Assembly (NCBI GenBank): GCA_902773155.1
Contig: CACYDK010000144.1
Span: 1 to 10,721, forward strand
Direction of reading: 5' to 3'
DNA: 10,721 bases
From: an uncultured Ruminococcus sp.
Lineage (GTDB): Bacteria; Bacillota; Clostridia; Oscillospirales; Acutalibacteraceae
The notes under the pieces are model-generated. The model did no database searches, was not told the origin of the DNA, and worked only from the letters and a program-made list of their open reading frames with translations. Positions 6,025 through 10,721 of this stretch are shown here, piece by piece (within the stretch, counting starts at the first letter, position 1; each line of letters starts with the position of its first letter). Position numbers and translations under genes: made by a program.

Positions 6025-6047
6025 ATATCTTTAGGTAGTGATAGAAT
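6019..6047 (+). promoter_or_regulatory. SigA-type promoter of the yicC-remA-gmk operon
   Basis: TTGTAA (6019-6024) and TAGAAT (6042-6047) are separated by 17 bases, with TGA before the -10 box. The predicted start near 6054 leaves a leader of about 34 bases before the yicC ATG at 6088. No other promoter of this quality was noticed further into the operon, although coding sequence could hide one. Confidence 0.65.
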
Positions 6048-6087
6048 GATACAGGAAAAAAGTTTACAAACGAAAGGAATGAAAACG

Positions 6088-6966
6088 ATGATAAATTCGA
6101 TGACCGGTTTCGGTCGTTTTGAAGGCGAGATTAACGGCCGGAGCCTGACCCTCGAGGTTAAAAGCGTTAATCACCGCTATACCGAGTTCTCCTGCCGCAT
6201 CACCCGAGGCTACAGCTTCCTCGAGGAAAAGCTGAAATCCTATATCACCTCCAAGGTGTCCCGTGGTAAGATCGATGTTTTTCTGAGTCTAAGCGAGCCG
6301 GAAAACACCCCGGCGCAGGTTGAGATCAATCATAACCTCGCCGAGGGCTATGTAAATGCTCTTTCGGAGATTTCACAAGAATACTCTGTTCCCAATACAG
6401 TTACAGCTTACGATATAGCCCGCTATCCCGATGTCCTCACGGTAAGAAAAACTCCCGAGGATGAGGAGATGGTGTGGAACGACGTCGTACAGGCGCTTGA
6501 TAAGGCTCTGGAAGCCTTCCTTGCAATGCGCAGGGCAGAGGGCGAGAGACTCAAGGCTGATGTATTACAGCGCGCTGAGAATATAATGTCTTATGTCGCG
6601 GAGGTCGAAAAGCGTTCGCCTCAGACTCTTAAGGAGTATGAAGCTCGTTTAAGAGAGAGGATAGAGGAGCTTTTGGGCTCAAACGACTATGATGAGCAGA
6701 GGGTTATAACCGAGGTAGCTGTTTACGCCGACAAAATCGCCGTTGACGAGGAGACGGTTCGTCTCAGAAGTCATTTTGAACAGCTCAACACCTATTTGAA
6801 TTCAGACGAGCCCGTCGGAAGAAGTATGGACTTCCTGATTCAGGAAATGAACCGCGAGGCAAACACGATCGGCTCAAAGGTCAAGGACGCCGAAATAGCT
6901 CAGACTGTAGTGAGGATCAAGAACGAAATCGAAAAGATTCGCGAACAGATCCAAAATATCGAGTAA
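6088..6966 (+). CDS. yicC: YicC family endoribonuclease-like protein
   Basis: YicC proteins are conserved cytoplasmic proteins; E. coli YicC has been described as an endoribonuclease affecting small RNA turnover, and the B. subtilis counterpart is YloC. This 292-residue copy has the expected opening MINSMTGFGR, the N-terminal domain to about residue 150 with VKSVNHRY near 38-45, and the C-terminal domain with the highly conserved MDFLIQEMNREANTIGSK at about 247-264. I start at 6088 because AAAGG (6073-6077) is 10 bases away and the family begins there; the ATG at 6079 touches the ribosome site and the ATG at 6046 overlaps the promoter. It is the first gene of the housekeeping run, 8 bases before remA. 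No missing motif was seen. Exact substrates are unknown. Confidence 0.95.
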   Translation: MINSMTGFGRFEGEINGRSLTLEVKSVNHRYTEFSCRITRGYSFLEEKLKSYITSKVSRGKIDVFLSLSEPENTPAQVEINHNLAEGYVNALSEISQEYSVPNTVTAYDIARYPDVLTVRKTPEDEEMVWNDVVQALDKALEAFLAMRRAEGERLKADVLQRAENIMSYVAEVEKRSPQTLKEYEARLRERIEELLGSNDYDEQRVITEVAVYADKIAVDEETVRLRSHFEQLNTYLNSDEPVGRSMDFLIQEMNREANTIGSKVKDAEIAQTVVRIKNEIEKIREQIQNIE

Positions 6967-6974
6967 GGTGGATT

Positions 6975-7211
6975 ATGAAGCTTATAAACATTGGATATGG
7001 AAATATGGTTTCCTCTCTTAAAATCGTCGCAGTAGTATCTCCCGACGCCGCTCCGGTTAAGCGAATGGCTCAGGAGGCAAAGGCTAAGGGGCTTGCTGTC
7101 GACGCTACCTGTGGGCGAAAATGCAAGTCCGTGATAGTAATGGACAGCGATCACATCGTGCTTTCGGCGCTTTCACCCGAGGCGATCGGAAATCGTACCG
7201 AGGAAGATTAG
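6975..7211 (+). CDS. remA: RemA/DUF370 family DNA-binding regulator
   Basis: RemA is a small oligomeric DNA-binding protein that in B. subtilis activates biofilm matrix and osmoprotection genes. The 78-residue product has the full family pattern: INIGYGNMVS at 4-13, VVSPDAAPVKR at 20-30, AVDATCGRKCKSV at 41-53 and MDSDHIVLSAL at 56-66. Compared with the usual DATYGRRTRAV, the basic patch here reads DATCGRKCKSV, keeping R48, K49 and K51 but adding C45 and C50. The ATG at 6975 follows AAGGTGG, which overlaps the yicC stop, implying translational coupling. The yicC-remA-gmk order is the conserved one in Bacillota. What it regulates here is unknown. Confidence 0.94.
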   Translation: MKLINIGYGNMVSSLKIVAVVSPDAAPVKRMAQEAKAKGLAVDATCGRKCKSVIVMDSDHIVLSALSPEAIGNRTEED

Positions 7212-7225
7212 GGAAGGGGAAAGCT

Positions 7226-7783
7226 ATGAAAAAAGGTAAGCTTGTCGTATACACCGGTTATTCCGGAGTAGGTAAGGGCACTATCATGAAGGAGCTGTTG
7301 AAGCGCGGCGACATACGTCTTTCGGTTTCCTGCACGACGCGTGCTCCGCGTGAGGGCGAGATTGACGGCGTTAATTACTATTTCGTCTCCAAGGAAAAGT
7401 TTGAGCAGATGATAGCCGAGGACAGCTTCCTCGAATACGCTCAGTACTGCGATAATTATTACGGAACGCCAGAGGAGCCGATCAACAGAATGCTCGATCA
7501 AGGCTACAACGTTTTTCTTGAGATCGAGGTTCAGGGCGGTATGCAGGTTATGAAAAAACGTCCCGACTGCCTCAGTATTTTCATAATTCCGCCCTCCTTC
7601 GAGGAGCTTGAGCGCAGACTCAGAGGCAGAAACACTGAGGACGAGGAAACAATCCAAAAGCGCCTTTGTGCCGTTGAGGAGGAGAAGAAGTACATCGACA
7701 AATACGCTCATACGGTACTTAACGATGATGTTTCACGCGCAGTCGAAGAGATTGTTTCGATTTTAGAGGACAACAATGAATAA
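7226..7783 (+). CDS. gmk: Guanylate kinase
   Basis: Gmk phosphorylates GMP to GDP with ATP, feeding GTP, dGTP and (p)ppGpp pools. The 185-residue protein starts at the ATG at 7226, 15 bases after the remA stop and behind GGGAAGGGGAAAG; upstream in-frame starts would run inside remA. Motifs: P-loop GYSGVGKGT at 11-19, the GMP-binding region SCTTRAPREGEIDGVNYYF at 35-53 and FLEYAQYCDNYYGTP at 68-82, and the lid region with the RRLRGRNTED stretch at 130-139. The usual P-loop in this family is GPSGVGKGT; here residue 12 is Tyr instead of Pro. K17 and T19 are intact, so activity is expected. The 3' end overlaps the next gene by 8 bases. Confidence 0.96.
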   Translation: MKKGKLVVYTGYSGVGKGTIMKELLKRGDIRLSVSCTTRAPREGEIDGVNYYFVSKEKFEQMIAEDSFLEYAQYCDNYYGTPEEPINRMLDQGYNVFLEIEVQGGMQVMKKRPDCLSIFIIPPSFEELERRLRGRNTEDEETIQKRLCAVEEEKKYIDKYAHTVLNDDVSRAVEEIVSILEDNNE

Positions 7784-8012
7784 CAAAAAGCTTTACAAAA
7801 CAAGTTACAACAAGGTGATCGCCGGAGTTTGCGGAGGTTTGTCCGAGTATTTTAATATGGACGTAACTCTTGTCAGGGTGATCTGGGCCATTCTCATCTG
7901 TTTTGCCGGTACGGGATTCATCCTGTATATTATCTGCGCTATTATCTTTCCGGATAAAGCGGATGTGATGAGAGATAATAATTTCTTTAACGATTTTAAT
8001 AACAATAAATAA
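7776..8012 (+). CDS. PspC domain small membrane protein
   Basis: This 78-residue protein is almost entirely a PspC domain: KLYKTSYNKVIAGVCGGLSE at about 5-24, then YFNMDVTLVRVIW leading into one membrane helix at about 35-59, ending FPDK. PspC proteins are associated with envelope stress responses, in some bacteria by acting on PspA-type or toxic-protein responses at the membrane. The C-terminal tail is short and Asn/Asp-rich (NNFFNDFNNNK). The ATG overlaps the gmk stop codon region by 8 bases, and GAGGA in the end of gmk serves as ribosome site, so translation is coupled. rpoZ begins 13 bases after it. Placement inside the gmk-rpoZ pair is not the usual Bacillota order. Its actual role here is unknown. 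Confidence 0.92.
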   Translation: MNNKKLYKTSYNKVIAGVCGGLSEYFNMDVTLVRVIWAILICFAGTGFILYIICAIIFPDKADVMRDNNFFNDFNNNK

Positions 8013-8025
8013 AGGAGAAATCAAA

Positions 8026-8229
8026 ATGAAAAGAGTAAATGTTGATGATTTATTTGCAGGAAAGGCCAGCCGTTACGCGCTTGTTATCGGAGTAGCCAAA
8101 AGAGCCAGACAGATTACTCAGGAGTTCGAGGACGAGGGAGTGATCACCGACGACAAGGCTGTCCTCTTGGCGATCGACGAGATCAAAAACCACAAAATCG
8201 GAATCGTTGAACCCGAATATGAAGACTGA
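8026..8229 (+). CDS. rpoZ: DNA-directed RNA polymerase omega subunit
   Basis: Omega is a small subunit that helps assemble and stabilise RNA polymerase by binding beta-prime. The 67-residue product has the expected core: DDLFAGKASRYALVIGVAKRARQI at about 7-30 (the SRYxLVxxxAKRARQI box), then acidic sequence and KAVLLAIDEIKNHKI at 44-58. The length is normal for Bacillota. AAAGGAG lies 8 bases upstream of the ATG at 8026. Its last 11 bases overlap the start of priA in another frame, and its sequence there (PEYED) is constrained by both genes. Confidence 0.95.
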   Translation: MKRVNVDDLFAGKASRYALVIGVAKRARQITQEFEDEGVITDDKAVLLAIDEIKNHKIGIVEPEYED

Positions 8230-10648
8230 TTTTATCGTCGGGGTGGCGGTTGAAAACACCGTCTATTCCTTTGATAAAATATTCGACTACAGCGTTCCTG
8301 AAGTTTTGAGTTCAGAAACTGAAGTCGGCAAAAGAGTTCTGGTACCGTTCGGCAACGGCAACCGAAAGAGACAGGGTATGATCATGTGTCTGAAAAACGG
8401 CGATACAGACGGGCTCAAGCCGATCATCGCCGTGCTTGATCCGGAGCCTGTTTTGACTCCCGAGATGGCCGGACTTGCCGCGTTTATGAAGGAGAGGTAT
8501 TTCTGCACCTACTATGACGCGGTAAAGGCTATGTTGCCCGCAGGGATAAATTACCGTATAACCACTATGTATTCCGCGGTCAGGGGCGTTTCTTCAGACG
8601 AACTGTCAATAGATGAAAAGCAGATCTACGACTATCTCTCCGCTCTGAAAAAGCCTGTAAAATCTGACGAGCTGTGCGAGGCTCTTGGTTTTACCGAGTC
8701 CGTTTTTAAGGAGCTTGCCGAAAGAGGAGTTTTAAGAAAGAGCGACGAGGCGTTTCGCAGGGTCGGAGACGCCGTGATGAAGATGGTAGCCGTTATAGAC
8801 GACGCCGATTTTGACGGAAAGCTAAGCCCAAAGCAGAATCAGGCTCTTGAGCTGCTTCAAACAGTGGGCTCCGCGTCCGTAAAGGAAATCTGCTACTATA
8901 CAGGAGTCACTACCTCGGTAATAGACAATCTTGTAAAGAAAAACCTTGCTTATTATTACGAGGACGAGGTTCTTCGCACAGTTGATAATAATTCCTCAAA
9001 AGAAAATAATATTGTTGTTCTAACCGATGAACAGCAGACCTCCTACGAGAATCTGCTCTCAGAATACAGGAGCGGCGAGCCCAGGGTCAGTCTGCTCTAC
9101 GGAATAACCGGCTCGGGCAAGACCTCAGTATTTATTAAGCTTATCGAGAGTGTAATCAAGGACGACAGGGGCATTATAGTTATGGTGCCCGAAATCGCCC
9201 TTACTCCGCAGTTTATTGGGATTTTTAAGTCGAAATTCGGCGACGACGTAGCTGTGTTTCACAGCGGACTGTCGCTCGGCGAGCGCCTGGACGAGTACAA
9301 GCGTGTAAAGCGAGGTCTGGCTAAAATCGCCGTCGGTACCCGAAGCGCGGTTTTTGCGCCGTTTTCCGACATCGGACTCATTATTATCGACGAGGAACAG
9401 GAGCATACCTATAAATCCGAGAGCAATCCGCGCTATCACGCCAGAGAGGTTGCAAAATACCGCGTAAACGAGCACAAGGCTCTTCTGCTTCTCTCATCGG
9501 CGACTCCTGATATCGAGACCTATTACCACGCCCAAAACGGCAGGTATTCTTTTAATAAGCTCAAAAAACGCTACGGCAACGCGATCCTCCCAACTGTTAG
9601 GATCGTTGATATGAACGAGGAGAGGATGATGGGCAATACCTCGGCCTTTTCGTCCGACCTTGTAGCCTGCCTTGAGGAGAATATAGACAAGGGTAATCAG
9701 AGCATTTTGCTTCTCAACAGACGCGGGCATAACACCTTCGCATATTGCACCTCGTGTAAAGAAACAGTTACTTGTCCGCACTGCTCGATTTCACTGACTT
9801 ATCACAGCGCGAACCATAAGCTTATGTGCCACTATTGCGGATATTCCGTAGATTTTCTTTCGGAGTGTCCTAACTGCCACAGCAAAAAGCTTCGCTTTGG
9901 CGGGATCGGGACTCAGAAGGTCGAGCAGGAGCTCTCGGAGCTGCTTCCGACCGCGCGGGTTCTTAGGCTGGACGCCGACTCAACAATGAGAAAAAGCTCT
10001 CACGAAAGACTTCTCGGGGCTTTTGCGGACGGAGATTACGATATTCTTATCGGAACGCAGATGGTTGCGAAGGGACTTAATTTTCCCAAGGTCACGCTTG
10101 TAGGGGTACTCAATCCCGACTCAATGCTCTACGCCGATGATTACCGCAGTTATGAGCGTTCGTTCGCGCTTTTGACTCAGGTCGTCGGGCGAAGCGGACG
10201 AGGCGACCAAAAGGGAATAGCGATCATTCAGACTAATACACCCGAGAACAACGTGATATCAATAGCCGCTTCTCAGGATTACGAGAAATTCTATCGGAGC
10301 GAGATCGAAATACGAAGAGCTATGCTATATCCGCCCTTTGCCGATATTTGTATGGCGGGATTTGTGTCCGACAGCCATCCGGCTGTAATTCGTTCCGCCT
10401 CAAGATTTATGGAGAGCTTTATAGAGGAAGCAAAGTCCGGCTACAGCGATATCCCGCTCAGGCTTCTGGGGCCTTCTCCGGCGTCGGTCGCGAAAATAAG
10501 CAATAAATACAGATATAAAATAATAATAAAATGCCGCAACGACAGGCGTTTCAGAAAGCTGTTGTCGGATACGGTAATTAAGTTTAATTCTAATAAAGAA
10601 AATAAGAATGTAAGCGTATACATAGATATGAATGTGCTTTCTTTCTAA
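8219..10648 (+). CDS. priA: Primosomal protein N' (replication restart helicase PriA)
   Basis: PriA is a 3'-5' DNA helicase that recognises stalled forks and reloads the replisome. Numbered from the ATG at 8219 (809 residues): the 3'-end DNA-binding domain at about 1-100 (FDKIFDYSVP, KRVLVPFG), winged-helix region to about 185, Walker A GITGSGKT at 295-302, Walker B region DEEQEH at 391-396, motif SSATP near 426, zinc-binding cysteines at 510, 513, 519, 522 and 537, 540, 550, 553 (four CxxC pairs), GTQMVAKG at 612-619 and QVVGRSGRGD at 654-663. All key residues are present. The ATG overlaps rpoZ by 11 bases and has no good ribosome site, so it likely depends on coupling; a TTG at 8207 would add only 4 residues. 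def follows after 27 bases. Confidence 0.96.
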   Translation: MKTDFIVGVAVENTVYSFDKIFDYSVPEVLSSETEVGKRVLVPFGNGNRKRQGMIMCLKNGDTDGLKPIIAVLDPEPVLTPEMAGLAAFMKERYFCTYYDAVKAMLPAGINYRITTMYSAVRGVSSDELSIDEKQIYDYLSALKKPVKSDELCEALGFTESVFKELAERGVLRKSDEAFRRVGDAVMKMVAVIDDADFDGKLSPKQNQALELLQTVGSASVKEICYYTGVTTSVIDNLVKKNLAYYYEDEVLRTVDNNSSKENNIVVLTDEQQTSYENLLSEYRSGEPRVSLLYGITGSGKTSVFIKLIESVIKDDRGIIVMVPEIALTPQFIGIFKSKFGDDVAVFHSGLSLGERLDEYKRVKRGLAKIAVGTRSAVFAPFSDIGLIIIDEEQEHTYKSESNPRYHAREVAKYRVNEHKALLLLSSATPDIETYYHAQNGRYSFNKLKKRYGNAILPTVRIVDMNEERMMGNTSAFSSDLVACLEENIDKGNQSILLLNRRGHNTFAYCTSCKETVTCPHCSISLTYHSANHKLMCHYCGYSVDFLSECPNCHSKKLRFGGIGTQKVEQELSELLPTARVLRLDADSTMRKSSHERLLGAFADGDYDILIGTQMVAKGLNFPKVTLVGVLNPDSMLYADDYRSYERSFALLTQVVGRSGRGDQKGIAIIQTNTPENNVISIAASQDYEKFYRSEIEIRRAMLYPPFADICMAGFVSDSHPAVIRSASRFMESFIEEAKSGYSDIPLRLLGPSPASVAKISNKYRYKIIIKCRNDRRFRKLLSDTVIKFNSNKENKNVSVYIDMNVLSF

Positions 10649-10675
10649 TACTGATCTCTAAAAGGAGACGATTTA

Positions 10676-10721
10676 ATGGCGTTAAGAGAAATTGTAAGGA
10701 AGGGAGACGACGTGCTCGAAA
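10676..10721 (+). CDS. def: Peptide deformylase, N-terminal fragment (continues outside window)
   Basis: Only the first 15 codons are inside the window: MALREIVRKGDDVLE. This matches the start of clostridial peptide deformylases (MALRxIxxxGDxVLxK), metalloenzymes that remove the formyl group from nascent proteins. AAAGGAG (10661-10667) lies 8 bases before the ATG. The position directly after priA agrees with the conserved priA-def-fmt order. The metal-binding motifs are beyond the edge, so the call rests on the N-terminus and context. Confidence 0.85.
   Translation, partial: MALREIVRKGDDVLE

Noticed and set aside
6046-6087. Upstream ATG starts for yicC at 6046 and 6079
   Set aside because: 6046 overlaps the -10 box and 6079 sits directly on the ribosome site; the family begins at the ATG at 6088.
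7121-7225. Upstream start extending guanylate kinase by 35 residues
   Set aside because: The extension overlaps the conserved end of remA and has no homology to Gmk; the ATG at 7226 has a strong ribosome site.
7208-7711. Minus-strand open frame of 167 residues antisense to gmk
   Set aside because: It is a mirror of gmk with no ribosome site or promoter and no recognisable domain.
1-10721. Mobile elements, CRISPR, tRNA, rRNA, phage or defence genes
   Set aside because: No repeat-spacer pattern, cloverleaf, transposase motif or inverted-repeat ends were seen; the gene content is core chromosomal.

Overview
The window reads as a chromosomal segment from a low-to-mid GC Bacillota of the Clostridia, most likely an Oscillospiraceae/Ruminococcus-like gut or rumen bacterium. 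The evidence is the core Bacillota gene order yicC-remA-gmk-rpoZ-priA-def, strong AGGAGG-type ribosome binding sites, lipoprotein and Lgt biology without outer-membrane genes, and a protein ending in a type I dockerin-like module, a hallmark of ruminococci and related cellulolytic clostridia. This placement comes from reading gene content; no search was run.

Layout. Bases 1-1187 (minus strand) hold a Cys-rich two-helix membrane protein, cut by the window edge, downstream of an lgt-family gene for prolipoprotein diacylglyceryl transferase. A short divergent promoter region (about 1188-1383) separates these from a plus-strand polar amino acid ABC importer at 1384-3749: lipoprotein binding protein, permease and ATPase. 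A strong hairpin lies after the binding-protein gene, and a terminator-like hairpin lies after the ATPase gene. Bases 3800-5878 (minus strand) form a two-gene unit, yebC followed 15 bases later by a secreted or membrane-anchored propeller-like protein with a C-terminal dockerin. A second divergent promoter region (5879-6087) carries a 10-bp palindrome and tandem 11-bp-spaced repeats. From 6088 to the right edge there is one compact plus-strand housekeeping run: yicC, remA, gmk, a PspC-domain protein, rpoZ, priA and the start of def.

How the genes work together. Lgt would lipidate the adjacent binding protein, which has a clear lipobox, so the divergent pair is functionally coherent. The importer genes make a complete uptake system. 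The housekeeping run combines RNA turnover (YicC), a DNA-binding regulator (RemA), GMP phosphorylation (Gmk), an RNA polymerase subunit (RpoZ), replication restart (PriA) and N-terminal maturation of proteins (Def), in tight or overlapping spacing typical of one transcript.

The points most worth a second look are: the Lgt-family protein has non-canonical residues at several positions known to matter in the E. coli enzyme; the permease carries an extra lipoprotein-like N-terminus; the dockerin is attached to a non-enzymatic-looking propeller and co-encoded with YebC; a PspC gene replaces the usual neighbours around rpoZ, and coaBC is missing. I see no CRISPR array, tRNA, rRNA, insertion sequence or phage gene, and nothing that clearly amounts to an undescribed multi-gene system.
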